NCBI GenBank assembly: GCA_030737835.1
Contig: CM060848.1
Location: 15,154,760-15,218,759 of the forward strand
Length of the DNA: 64,000 nucleotides
Direction of reading: 5' to 3'
Origin: Acorus gramineus
Lineage: Eukaryota; Streptophyta; Magnoliopsida; Acorales; Acoraceae
Part shown: positions 1 through 12,249 of the stretch, piece after piece
Layout of the letters: each line of letters begins with the position of its first letter
Numbering within the stretch: position 1 is the stretch's first letter
Position numbers and translations under genes: made by a program
Notes under the pieces: generated by a model
Seen by the model: only the letters and a program-made list of their open reading frames with translations
Database searches by the model: none
What the model was told of the DNA's origin: nothing

Positions 1-102
1 AAAAAATATCTTTTAAATCTGGGGACTAAATTCAAAATATGAAGAAGTGATGGATCGATCACTAAATTATATGGTTTATGGAGACTTAAAAATAAAAAAC
101 CC
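1..102. mobile_element. End of a MULE-family terminal repeat, cut by the window edge
   Basis: The first 102 bases match the right terminal repeat of the MULE at 279-1312: the same order of 'ggggactaaa', 'gatggatcgatcac', 'ggagacttaaaaat' and a final 'aaaaaaccc'. Only this end is visible. It shows that the family has more than one copy here. Confidence 0.5.
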
Positions 103-278
103 ATAAATATATCATTAACATGCAATAACGTCTTGCATTGATGTCTATGTATCAAGACCTAACATATGAATCTAAATACATTAAAAAATAATTTGAATCT
201 CTACCATGTACATTTAAATATTCATAAATGCATTTAAAATGTTCATTAATCAAAATATTAATTTGTATATATAAATTT

Positions 279-1312
279 GGGTTTTTAGTTTTAAGCTCCA
301 ATAAACATGTCTTTTTAATGATCAATTCCTCCTTTCTCCATATTTCTTTTGAAGTCATCAACTTCAACCGTCTATTTCATTTTGAGTCCCTCCTCCAAAC
401 GTCTATATATATACCGTTAGTTTGTAAAATGTGATTTTTATTTTTAAGTCTCTGTAAACTAAATTATTTAGTTATCAGTCCCTCTCTTCTTCATATTTAA
501 TTTTAAGTCCCCAACTTCACATGTATTTTTTTTATTAGTTCATGGATAAAATGTTTGTATGAATTTCTAAGTATTTTAAAATTTGTTTGAAGTTGAGGAC
601 TTGAAATGCATTATGTTGGGAGAGATGGACCATTAAATAAATAAAAGTTTAGAACTATGCAAAATAAATTTTTTATGAGTGCATACAATTATTTTTAATA
701 GCATCTAAATTTTTAAATTTTAAATTTTAAACAAACTCAAAATATTTAATTTAATATTTTATAATTTTCAATCAAGAAAAAATAATTTAAATCAAAATTC
801 AATATTGAAAAAATCCTGAAAATTTGCTTATGTAATCATTCTTCTTCTACTTATGTAATCAATCTTAATTTGAAAATGCAATTTCGGCTTGAGTGGACAT
901 ATGCAGTGTTGAATAACACTAAAATTATCATTGAAAACCTAACAGTGCAAATGCAGTTTGGTTTATATATTTCACCAAACATTTTGAATACAAATTTCAA
1001 ATATCAAAATACTTACAAATTAAAATCATACAGACATTTTATTCATGGACTAATAAGAAAAATGTGTTTGAAATTAGGGACTTAAAATGAAATATGAAGA
1101 ATGGATGGACAAATTACTAAATATCATAGTTTACAAAAATCATTATTGATATTTAAAATAAAAATTGCATTTCATAAACTAATAGTGCATGGATGAACGT
1201 TTGACGGAGGGACTAAAAACGAAACAGGTGATTGAAATTGGGGACATAAAAAAAAATGAAGGGATCGATTCTTAAGTAAGCATGTTTATGAGGACTTAAA
1301 ACTAAAAAACCC
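279..1312. mobile_element. Non-autonomous Mutator-like (MULE) foldback element with 9-bp target duplication
   Basis: The element begins GGGTTTTTAGTT and ends with the inverted form ACTAAAAAACCC. The outer roughly 270 bases of each side (about 279-550 and 1040-1312) are imperfect inverted copies of each other. The direct repeat TATAAATTT lies at 270-278 and again at 1313-1321, a perfect 9-bp duplication, which is the length made by Mutator-like transposases. The 490-bp centre is AT-rich and has no transposase, so it would need an enzyme from elsewhere. Partial relatives lie at 1-102 and about 3540-3633. Confidence 0.8.
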
Positions 1313-1321
1313 TATAAATTT

Positions 1322-2285
1322 TAAGTTCAAAGTAACTCTGTAATTTGAATTAGGAAAATGATATGTTCAGTTCGAAATGCAGCCCTCTCCGTAATCCACA
1401 CAGTTTTTTTTTTTTTCTAAAATCATATATTTTTCTATTGTTATACACAATCCATTTTACAGTGCAGTATAGCTTATTCAAATTTTTTTAAAACATTTTT
1501 TTTTTTAAAAAAAAAAGAATTTTTATGCTTAAATCCAATTCAAGCGAAAAAAAAACGAACATGTTTAAAACATGTTCAAAAATCAAAGTATGCACTAGCT
1601 AAAACTAAATGAAAAAGAAAAAGGAAAAGTGGGTCCTTTGATAAAGTGGTTGTAATAATGATGTTTGTGTGGAAAGAAAAAAAAAAAGGTGAGTAATTGT
1701 GCGTCTTTTTCTTTTCAGATTGAAAAGGTGTCAACCCACGATGAAAAGTAGTGTAAGAGTAGAGGATCTGTCAACCAATGAACTGTCAATGTCAAATGAG
1801 AATGTTGTCAAAGTCAACGGCTATGTTTTATCAACCACTTGTTGTACATTTTATTTGTATATAAACTGCTCGTGAAAAACGAAAACGAGTTGTACATTTC
1901 ATTATTTACGGGTCAAAGACATTCGAGTTCTTGTGAACTCAATAAATTCATATAAACTTTTATAAATTTGGGGGTACAAATCATTATATTTTTAAAAATA
2001 CAAAAAATGTATAATATGTTTTTGAGTTAAAAGACATCTAAGTCCCTAAAAACATGAGAAAACTCATATAAGTCCCTATTAAAATTGGGACATACGTACG
2101 AGTTCCTGAAAACTCAGATTTGTAGTATACTAAATACAATACATAAATAAAATCATTCTCATAATTACAATTGTTTAAAATAGAAGTACAAAAAAAAAAA
2201 AAAAACAATTGTGTAGTAACCAACAATAAGAAAAATATCACAAAAAAAAAGAAAGTGAAAATGAAACTGAGTTTTATCAGGGGTA
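1322..2285. other. AT-rich intergenic stretch, no gene seen
   Basis: No open frame of convincing length or family was found. Several long A or T runs are present, and short phrases such as 'agtccctaaaaac' recall the MULE family next door. I see nothing else here. Confidence 0.5.
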
Positions 2286-2290
2286 AAATG

Positions 2291-2817
2291 TGTTGGGAAT
2301 TCTATCTCGGAAGTCACCAACAAACACGAGATCAAACACAATAAAGAAATATCACATTACACAAAGAATACAAGATATACGTGGTTCGGCATAGGCCTAC
2401 ATTCACGGGACAAAAAATAAAGAATTCACTTTGATAGTTGAGATACACTAAGAGAATCACAAACTCTCCCATTGAGTTACCATATCTTAGAACCCTCTCA
2501 ACATTCCTTTAGGAACTCTACATTGTATTATGTCTTGCCTAGGCTTGCCATGAAACCCTAAAAAATATTTATATAGATAATTAACTTCATTCCTAAGTAA
2601 TCTCCCGGTTAACAAACAAAAAAAATTGTTCCCATTAATTAAGAGACATTTATTCTCTTAATTAATAAACAAATATTGTTCCTATATTAGGAGATTCACT
2701 TTAAATATTAATTAAGATCAAATCTTAAATAATTTTTAACTCATTAAGTGCCCAACTTAATATGATTTTATCATAGTCATCTGATATGATATATCGGATT
2801 GTAACATAATCCCAACA
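2291..2817 (+). mobile_element. Solo LTR of a retrotransposon
   Basis: This 527-bp block starts TGTTGGGA and ends TCCCAACA, the short inverted ends usual for an LTR. It is flanked by the 5-bp duplication AAATG at 2286-2290 and 2818-2822. Inside is the phrase 'acgtggttcggc', which I have often seen in plant LTRs. No internal retroviral-type sequence adjoins it, so it is a fossil left when two LTRs recombined. Copia or Gypsy origin cannot be decided, and the strand given is a guess. Confidence 0.75.
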
Positions 2818-3247
2818 AAATGGTCATTTAAAAAGATCTATGTATATTTTTTTCTATATTTTCATTTATTTATATAAGTGTTTAATTTCACACGGATATA
2901 ATATTGTAATAATATATCGTTAAATTAGATAAAAAAATTAACTTGATGACTAAATTAATTAATTATAACAATTTAAATAACTTATTCGCATGGACTTCTA
3001 TAGGACTATGGATGTTTAAGGGATTCATATATCTTTAATCCTTTATTTATTTGTCGGGTCAACAATGATGTCTTTGCTTGAACATTTGAGCGTTTTTTTT
3101 TTTCTCATTCAGTTGTCAGTGACATCCATTGACGACAGGTAAATGATTTTTTAGTCTCAATATAATTCAATATATTATATATCTCATATATTCGCGCTAA
3201 AAATGTATCCATCTTCCGAAAAAAAATATATTTTTTAGACCCCTGTA

Positions 3248-3834
3248 ATTTATTAAAATATAAATTTTATTTTAATAAAAACTATTATTTTTTAAAATAT
3301 ATAAAAATACATTTTTATTATAAAATAGGTAAGACAAACATTATTACAAATAAAAAAAGATTCATTTTATGCCGACATGTGTCATAAATAAATAAAAATA
3401 TTAGATGCATCAATATATATATTGATAAATTATATGCTCCAACAAAAAATTAAACTGCACCACCTATAAATTGAACTGCACAATCAATTATTAGGTATAT
3501 ATTTCACTCTCCTATTAGATACTGATTACTAAAAAGTGATAGATCCCTTCTAAAGACTAAAAATGAATATATCATTTAAATCTGGGGATTAAAACCAAAA
3601 TATGATTTATGGGAACTTAAAAATAAAAATCCATTTATTAAAATATAAATTTTATTTTTATAAAAACCATTATTTTTTAAAATATATAAAAATACATTTT
3701 TATTATAAAATATGTAAGACAAACATTATTACAAATCAATCTAAACGGAAAAGATTCATTTTATACTCCATGTGTCATAAATAAATAAAAATATTAGATG
3801 CATCAATATATATATTAATAAATTATATGCTCTA
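3248..3834. repeat. Direct duplication of a roughly 190-bp AT-rich block
   Basis: The block at 3248-3440 ('aaatataaattttat' through 'aaattatatgctc') recurs at about 3634-3834 with few changes. Both copies run on into sequence of the MITE family described next. Between them lies a truncated piece of the MULE terminal repeat (about 3540-3633). No coding potential is seen. Confidence 0.7.
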
Positions 3835-3839
3835 ATAAA

Positions 3840-4140
3840 TCACAGAGTGAGACAAGATCCAGTCAGGATTGGATTCGACCAGTTCAGTCAGTACCGAACT
3901 GAATGACATGAAAATCGAACTGCACTAGATCTGCTCAGTTAAGTCAATACCGAACTGGATGACGTGAAAATCGAACTGCACCCCCTATAAATTGAACTGC
4001 ACTTATACTTAGAAATTCATATTTTCTTCAATTGTTGATTGGATTTAATAAGAGAGTGAAATATATACCCAACAATTGATTGTGCAGTTCAATTTATAAG
4101 TGGTGCAATTCAATTTTTACGTCGTTCAGTTCAGTACTGA
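3840..4140. mobile_element. MITE-like inverted-repeat element, family of 36093-36397
   Basis: The left side reads 'gatccagtcagg...cagttcagtcagtaccgaactgaa' and the right side carries the inverted form ('cagttcagtactgacc'). The middle contains mirrored 'gaactgcac' and 'gtgcagttc' phrases. A better preserved relative lies at 36093-36397. The right terminus looks trimmed against that copy. There is no coding capacity. Confidence 0.6.
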
Positions 4141-4144
4141 CCTT

Positions 4145-5130
4145 GCGTGATCCTTGTGTGGTTATTTTCTGGTGGGTTTTATCGGCGCATCTATCCCCAC
4201 CAAGCATTTTTCTTAACCCACCATAAAAAAAAATCGGTGTTTGGTTGTTCCCACCAATCTAGTTTGACCGAACTTGATTGTCATTTTAGGTTTGGGGTGG
4301 CCGGACTTTATCGTCATTTCAGGTTTTAGGCGACCGAACTTAGTTGCCAATTCAGGTTTTGGACAACTGAAATTTGATCGAACAGGATCCAAAATTATAT
4401 CTACCTATTTTTTATAAACAAATAAATTTTTGAGTTTATCCATCATATTCTACATTTATTTTTTTTTATCCAAACAACAGTTAAAGGACTGAAAAAAATG
4501 TAAGTATGTATACTTCAATTAATTTAAATTTTTATAGAAAAATATATATCATTTTTAAGCTTCGTTTGAATTCGTAGTTAAACATATTCTTTGTTTGAAA
4601 ACAAAAAAACATATCAGTTGATCCAAACACATTTTATATTTGGCTTTTGAAAATTTGTCTGTCACTTATGTAAAAAACATTGTTCTTATGTTCTACATCT
4701 AAGAATAATGATTGATTCTCTCTACATTACAACTCAGACTTGGAGTGGCATGAAGGATCCTAGGAGAATACACGTCATGGGATTAGGTTTCCAAGAAAAA
4801 AAATTATAAACTTTATCACAAACCCTGTTCAACCAAGTTCGGGTCGCCCAAAACCTGAAAAAGAAGACTAAGTTAGATCGTCTAAAATATAAAATGACAA
4901 TTAAATTTAATTGTTCAAAACTTAATGTCACGATTAAGTTTAATCGAATGGATAGAATAGGTCAGAATAGAAAAAACATCAAAAAAAAATTTTTTTTATT
5001 GGTGGGTCAAAGAGAAAAAGCCTCGGTTTTATCACAAGAGTTTATATGACACCCATACAGATATAAAGCAGAAGAAAAAAAAAAGATTTGCCTACAATGC
5101 GTGATCCCTGTGTGGTTATTTTCTGGTGGG
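4145..5130. repeat. Foldback region bounded by 32-bp direct repeats, upstream of the potassium transporter
   Basis: A 32-bp stretch starting GCGTGATCC and ending TTCTGGTGGG occurs at 4145-4176 and again at 5099-5130 with one difference. Between the copies, 4180-4400 and 4790-5060 are imperfect inverted copies (shared phrases include 'acccacca' and 'aggttttgg'). The arrangement resembles an inserted foldback element. The 32-bp repeats are too long for an ordinary transposase duplication and may come from break repair. The right repeat ends about 110 bases before the HAK start codon. Confidence 0.6.
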
Positions 5131-5239
5131 GGCATGCCGTGTTCAATACGAAGCTTGTAAATCGAACTTCAAAAGCGCGCTCTCTTCACAATTTTTTTTA
5201 TATAAAAAACAACCAAACCCTTTCGATCGTATTTCAAAA

Positions 5240-8200
5240 ATGGATGTCGAAGGGGGAAACACAATCACCCTCTCCGATTCCGAAACCATTCCCAACGGTG
5301 GCCGTGACGGTTTTCACGACCGTGGAGAGGAGAGAAATGTAAGCGACCTTCAATTTTTTTGATTTGTTTTTGTTGGGTTTCTTGAGATGGGTCATTTGGG
5401 TCTCTATCATTATCGTTTTTTTTTTTTTCGATCAAAGACAGGATTTTTTATGGATGCCCCAGTATTTGATTTTTAATATCTGTGATGGGTTTGGGTGGCA
5501 GGGGAAGGTTGTGTGGAAGGACTTGGTTATGGCATATAGGACACTCGGAGTTGTCTTTGGTGGATTAGTGACGTCTCCCCTTTATGTGTACCCATCGATG
5601 AATCTCAAATCGCCGTCGGAGTCTGATTATCTGGGAATCTATAGTATCATATTTTGGACCCTCACCCTGATTGGGGTCGTCAAGTATGTCTGCATTGCTC
5701 TCAAGGCCGATGACCAGGGTGAAGGTGACTATCGTAATCGAATGCTTTTCTTTTTGGGTATATGTTTCATTTTCATTTTTTAATTTGAAAAGGAGCTTTT
5801 CACTTGAACTGCTTTTGAAATTAGATTTCTAGAAAGCATAAATTCTTTTTAAGATACCTAAAAAGCTCTTCTTTTTTTCACTTTTAAAAGCTTAGGCGCT
5901 GTTTGGAACCAACTTCGGAAAACATGTTATGCTCTAAATTGATTAAAATAATTGATTCTGGAAAAGTTATTCCCAACCCCAATTTTTTCTCTATGAGTTA
6001 TTGTATTGACCTTTAAAACATAAAAACTAAAACCTGAAATTGGTTTCATAAGGGGCCTTAGGCCACTTGGGGCGTTTGTAAACACGTTCAGGTGAAGTTT
6101 GATTCCTGCAAAAGCAGAATCATCTAATAAATGTGTTTCCAAGCACTTCCATTTAATCCTTTGATTGTGATGTTATAATTTGCTTGCTTTCTCTTCATCT
6201 TTCTTTGTAGTTTGACATGTTCACGTATGACTTGTAATTCTCCTTTCTGAAACTAAGAGTTCGTTTGGAAACACGTATGAAAAATAATATTTTGAATAAA
6301 GTGGCTTAAATAAACTTGATTCCTGGAAAGCGGATTTTTTTCGCTTTTTAAAAATTAGCATTTTTGCACTAAAAGCTGAAAGTAACTTTTTAATTAAGCC
6401 AGCTTTTTAGAATGCGTTCGGCAACACTTTTTAACTTTCTGTTTAATTAAAAGAGGAATCGCTTTATTTAAGCGGAACCAAACGGGGCCTAAGCCTGTCG
6501 TGTACAAACAAATGTGTTTAAGTATCCGATAGCAATATAATGCATAATACAGGAGGGTGGTGTATCCATATGATTAGTTCATCACACGAGTGTGGTGTTT
6601 TTATTTTATTCCTTTTTTATTTTTATTTTTATTTGTTTGCCTGTGACATGAGAAGAATTTATGTTTACTCTGTGAGTTATGCAAGTGTTTGGAATGAGTT
6701 CTTTGATTGGGATATTGGGACCCCTTGTTCTTTTTCTTTGAATTAATTGTTACTCCACATGAAAACAACCATCAGATATAGTAATTTGATTTTCAGCCTT
6801 CAAGAATACCTGTATCAATTCTTCAAAAAATAGAGCAGGAGAGACCATGTATTCTCCACATAGCACTGCTTTTTTGGAATAGTTTCTCATTCCGGGTTTT
6901 CCAGAGGGACCCCTAGTTCTTATATGGTTTCTGTCCTAGGATTCCATTTTTTCTTCAATTGTATTCTTTTCTATTTTATCATTCGTGACTATAGTATTAT
7001 ATTCAGTTTCAGATGCATCACTCAAAGGTTACCATAGTGTTAGCATCTATTTGATCTTGCATCATTCTTTACAGATCTTTTAACAAATGTATAATAAGTT
7101 AATAACTAACATGTTCATATAAGTAATCGTGTGATAAGTTTTGTTTTATTCGAGAAGTAGTTGAGTTACATGCAGAAGGAACTTAGCATGCTTATATTTG
7201 AATTTTTGTTGTTTTGGTTCATAATTGGAGAATCAGTTGTAGTTTGGACATTTGGTTGTCCCATCACTGTTTTTTATATGAAATCTTTATGAAGCTACCC
7301 GTGTCCCTGAAGGATGGATAATTACATATGTAAAAATAGATAAAGACTATGATGTGGATTTGTGCGTGGACATGACTCTGCATCCATTTTTCGTAGTTCA
7401 TGAAACAGATAAAGCAGTACTTTCCACCAAATCAGTAAATACCATGTAGATAAGAGATTTTCACATGAGTAATGGAAACAAATAAAAATTATTTATGCGA
7501 TTTTAATCATGAACTAATCTTTCTTTTTGCAATACTGAAAGTTGAACATAAGAGTTGTACAGCACATCTAAGCATATATGTCTTTACCGTGTTCTGTCAG
7601 CGTGTCCCCACCACCCATGTCTGATAACGCCCCATTGGGCATATAAAAGCATTATTAGGATTACTTGAAACTCTAATTTCCATTTGCTTATGACAAATGT
7701 ACACGTCCTTTGTAAATAGGGACTCTTATATAACAGACGGATATTTGGTAGTCAGCTGCAAGGGTGTCCTTTTTTTTTCTTGTTCTTAGATCTACCTAAT
7801 TCCTTACATTGTCAAAATATTCAGTTCATGTACAGCAGATATTTGGCAAGAACCCCATTATGGAACTGTTACATTCGTAATTTATACGGGATAAATATGA
7901 TAAAAGTACGAAGATAATTAAACTATTTTTTGGATGTGTTCTATTATTGGTATGAACAAAGAAGAGTACATCTTGGTTCTATCCCACGTACAATTCTGGA
8001 AATAAATATTTGGGTACTATCGCAGAAGAAATAAATATGTCTTTATTGTTTCTTACATTCTGCATAGGGTTATGACTTAGTCTACTTAGACTTGCTTGAC
8101 AATAACAAGTGTGATTATCCCTTGGATCCTTCTTCATTCAGGCTGTCTATTTTTCTGTATTTTTCTCTAGGATATGCACTCTTCTGATTTAATGATTTAC

Positions 8201-11200
8201 CATGAGATCTAGTTTTTTTTTTTAAAAAAAAAATGAGATACCTGTTTTAATTTTTTCTTCTACATATAATAGAAGGATGCTAGATTGAGGACACAATTTA
8301 TTACAGTAGAAACAAAACTTTCCAGTACATGAAAGTCATTAAAATTCGCACAGCTTGAACTGATTTCACTGAGTAGAGAGTTTGCTTGCATATTGGCATT
8401 TTTTTATACTAATAATGATGCCTTTATCTTGACACATAACCAGCTTCTAGTTTTCTACTGTTTTATTGTATCTGGTTTTCATCGAAATCACTAGGTTTTA
8501 CTGCCCAAAATCACATTTTTCTCTACACTAAATAATCTGCTTCCTGGATTTGCCTTTCAAAAGAAACTGTTAGTCTCAAACAATTTTCACCTCTCACTAC
8601 CATTCTGTGTTTATTGAAAGCATTCTAGTTTTCTAGTTTATTCCTTTGACAATCTGCAATGGTTTGATTATCTTTATTTGAATTAGAAAATTCATGCAAT
8701 GGCGATTGGCAGATTGTTTCAACAATATGACTTCAAGGGCTCAATGTGATGCATGTTAATCTGAATTAGGAAGTCTCCATCCAAAGTCTAATAATCTGAT
8801 GCAGTATTTCTTAATGTGTCTACTGCTGGAGTTTTATGGCTAGATGACTAATCTGGATATGAAGTTTACAGGTGTAAACCTTTATCTACTGATGCTTCAT
8901 CAGTCCATGTTCTTTTTGCAGTTTAGATTATTGTTTAGTAACTGTGGTATAGTGTTTTAAACTTTGCTTAATTGACCATGCATTGTTTTTGAGAATCAAG
9001 AACATGTTCTTAGTTTGGTGATGCCAATTTCTAGTTCTAGTCAGCTGACTTGTTTTCCCATGTGAGAGGAATATTGATTTTTTTCCCTTCGTTTAGCCCC
9101 CGTTTGGGGTACGAAATAGTATAATCTGGTATAGATTGATAATATAGTTATCTCGACAGTTTCTATTTGGTTGCATTTTTTATTCATTTATTATTATTTT
9201 TTGTCTTTATTACTTTTTTGGATTGCATAAGGCATGGATAGGCTGTTCCAGCCCTCCCTTGGAAATACTATCAGGTATTATGCTAACTTATCCAGGTATA
9301 GGTATTGGGTTTTATTCTTCCTAACCAAACGGTTTTTTTTTTATTATTTTAATTCTCACCCTATCCAACCTTTAATCCGCATCACAAATGTGTGTTGTGT
9401 CAGGATAAGCACTTGTCTCCTCGTAGATTTGTGTGCACATCGATATTACTATTTCATATTTTAATGTGTAAATAGTGAGTTCTTTGGCCATCTTTTTCAC
9501 TGGAGCTGCAAAATGATGAATTGCAGGTGGCACTTTTGCACTGTACTCTTTACTCTGCAGGCATGTGAATATCGGTATTCTTCCATTACGTCGTGTGCAT
9601 TCAAACTCAGGCTTATCACTTCCTAGCCAGTATATAGACGGGCAGAAGCAAAATTGGTTAGGGAAGTTTTTTGAACGGAGCCTAGTTGCAAGAAGGATTC
9701 TTCTATTTGTAGCGATGCTGGGAACATGCATGCTAATAGGGGATGGAATACTAACTCCTGCAATCTCAGGTCAATCATTGAATAAAACTTGACCCATAGA
9801 AGAATAAAAAAAATAGAATTTAGTTTTCAGTCCCTGGATAAATGCCCAATAGCTTTCTTATTGATGCATCTTTCCTCTGAATATGTTCATATGCTGCAGT
9901 ATTGTCAGCAATTGATGGACTAAGGGGGCCATTTCCTTCTGTTACAAAAGGTAAGGATGTGATCAAAGAGTAAAATCCCTTCTGCAAAGTGTTTTTTTAT
10001 CGCTTTACATATTTTCTCCTCTATATCCTGCAGCTGCTGTTGAATCTATATCTGCTGTAGTTTTGATTGCTCTTTTTATGGTGCAGAAGTTTGGGACTTC
10101 CCAAGTAAGTTTTCTTTTTTCTCCTATCATGGCTGCCTGGACCATCACTACCCCAATGGTTGGAATATACAGAATCATATCTCAATACCCAAGCATATTT
10201 AAGGCTATATCACCTAGTTACATAATCCATTTCTTTCTGAGAAATGGCAAGGAAGGCTGGCTGTTACTAGGTGGTACTGTCCTATGCATCACAGGTACAC
10301 CAACTTGGGAGAAAAATTTCGTCCGTAGATGATAGAAAAAAAAAGTGTGTTCTCATCAATAACCAAAGTTTATTGTAACATGATACTCCAATATCAGGTT
10401 CCGAAGCTATGTTTGCAGATCTTGGTCACTTCAACAAGCGCTCAATTCAGGTGCTTGACTTGAGCATGTATACAAGACCTAGGCAAAATTTGATATTGTT
10501 ATAGCATCTCACACACTTTCTTTCAACAGATGGCCTTTATCTTCACCATTTATCCTTCTTTGGTCCTCACATACGCGGGGCAAACAGCCTATCTAATTAA
10601 CAACCTTAATGACCATGATGATGGGTTTTACAAATTCATACCAGGTCCAGTTTACTGGCCCATTTTCATCGTGGCAACACTGGCTGCAGTTGTTGCAAGC
10701 CAGTCCTTGATATCTGCCACCTTTTCTGTAATTAAGCAATCAGTAGTGCTGGATTACTTTCCCCGTGTTAAAGTGGTGCACACTTCCCCATGCAAAGAGG
10801 GGGAAGTCTATTCTCCCGAGACAAACTACATTCTCATGGTCCTTTGCGTTGCTGTCATACTCGGTTTTGGAGATGGAAAAGATATCGGAAATGCTTTTGG
10901 TATGAAGAAAACTATTGCCCGCTGTTCTTTTTTTGTCTACTCTGAATATTTTGTGATGAATGTGACATCTAATGATTTCATAATTTCTACTTGCAGGTGT
11001 TGTGGTTATACTTGTGATGCTCATTACGACAATTTTGTTGACTCTGGTCATGATCATGATATGGAGAACCCCGCCGATCCTAATCTGTCTGTATTTCATT
11101 TCGTTTTTCATTCTAGAAGGCGTGTATGTAAGTGCAGTCTTCACGAAGATACCAGAAGGCGGATGGCTCCCGTTTGCCATATCCATCATCCTTGCATTTA

Positions 11201-11847
11201 TTATGTTCGGGTGGTATTACGGGAGGCAGAGGAAGGTAGAGTATGAAATGATGAATAAGATCGAATTGGAGAGCCTTGGCGCCCTCTTATCAAGACCAGA
11301 TATTCAGAGAGTCCCCGGTCTATGTTTCTTTTATAGTAAAATACAAGACGGCCTAACTCCAATACTGGGACACTATCTGAAGAACATGCGTTCTCTTCAT
11401 CAAGTAACGATATTCACAACTCTCAGGTACTTGTTGGTTGCTAAAGTCACAGCGCATGAAAGAATTGTTGTGAAGAGGTTAGGCCTAAAAGGTGTCTATG
11501 GGTGTGTTATACAATATGGTTATGCTGATTCACTCAACCTCGAAGGAGACGAATTTGTTAACCAAGTTACAAACCACTTGTGTGAATACATTCAGAGCTG
11601 CTCGGATGGTGTGTTGAATGTTATGTCAATTGAGCAGGAAATGTTGGAGTTGGAGCAAGCGAAAGAGGCGGGAGTAGTGCATGTTCGAGGTAAGACGAGG
11701 TTCCATATAGGCAAGGAGACTAGGTGGTTTGATAAAGTCATGATTGGGTTCTATGAGTTTCTGCACAATAACTGTAGATCATCTTTGCCTGCATTGGGTA
11801 TACCACTCACTCAGCGGATGGAGGTGGGCATGCTTTACGAGGCCTGA
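5240..11847 (+). CDS. HAK/KUP/KT-family potassium transporter, 8 exons, 716 aa
   Basis: Exons: 5240-5338, 5502-5724, 9527-9769, 9900-9950, 10034-10294, 10398-10450, 10530-10899, 10997-11847. All introns are GT-AG and the phases sum to 717 codons with the stop. The protein should be a plasma-membrane K+ (H+-coupled) transporter. Family motifs in order are TSPLYVY (about residue 57), ADDQGEGGTFALYSLLC, IGDGILTPAISVLSA, GSEAMFADLGHF, YPSLVLTYAGQTAYL, SQSLISATFSVIKQS, and PRVKVVHTS. The core is strongly hydrophobic, and a hydrophilic C-terminal domain runs from about residue 460 and ends in GMLYEA. The start is the first ATG in frame before MDVEGG, just ahead of a good donor. Odd point: the usual GDLGTSPLY reads GGLVTSPLY, so its Asp is Gly54. 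From memory the protein is closest to the HAK17 group of rice. That placement is moderate, while the family call is firm. Confidence 0.95.
5895..6057. mobile_element. Tourist-like MITE in HAK intron 2
   Basis: This 163-bp element has ends GGCGCTGTTTGGAACCAA and, inverted, GGCCCCTTATGAAACCAA. It is flanked by TTA at 5892-5894 and 6058-6060, a 3-bp duplication typical of PIF/Harbinger-type MITEs. Non-coding. Confidence 0.55.
6257..6489. mobile_element. Tourist-like MITE in HAK intron 2
   Basis: This 233-bp element has ends GAGTTCGTTTGG and, inverted, GGCCCCGTTTGG. It is flanked by TAA at 6254-6256 and 6490-6492. It shares the CGTTTGG core with the elements at 5895, 12752 and 49377, so it belongs to the same loose family. 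Confidence 0.65.
9096..9332. mobile_element. Possible MITE in HAK intron 2
   Basis: GCCCCCGTTTGG on the left and CCAAACGG on the right form a short inverted pair about 235 bp apart. Phrases such as 'ggtatagattg' and 'caggtattatg' suggest further internal pairing. No clear target duplication was found. It lies about 195 bp before exon 3. Confidence 0.35.
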
Positions 11848-12249
11848 ATCAGGTGTTCATGGTGGTTTTGAATTCATTGAAAAATTAATATGGGTATGTG
11901 CATGTTTTAATGCCATCCCTGCATGAGAGATATTGAAATTAGTTGATGACAGGTTTTCTAGTAGCAGGAGGAACACAGGCCTAATGCCATCCCTGCATGA
12001 GAGATAAAAGCCATCTGTGGTAGATGAACCTACCATATTCTTTTAAAGATGCAGTGGTCCAATGTAGAACAGAAGCTTTAAATTTCACAAAGCCAATATC
12101 ATACCCCCTGTTATAGTCTAGAAATAGTGATGGGTTGTTTAATCTTGTGTTCCAGTTTGTTTTGTTTACTTTTTATACTAATATCTGATGAATGTCACAA
12201 CTAACCGTAATCATCTTCAGATGTATGATGTGGATATATAGGAAGATGG

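Noticed and set aside
4147-4329. Short plus-strand frame upstream of HAK as an upstream gene
   Set aside because: It begins in the 32-bp repeat and runs through the foldback arm. Nothing suggests a protein family.
9234-9464. 76-residue frame in HAK intron 2
   Set aside because: It lies within a possible MITE, has no family resemblance, and the HAK exons join in phase without it.
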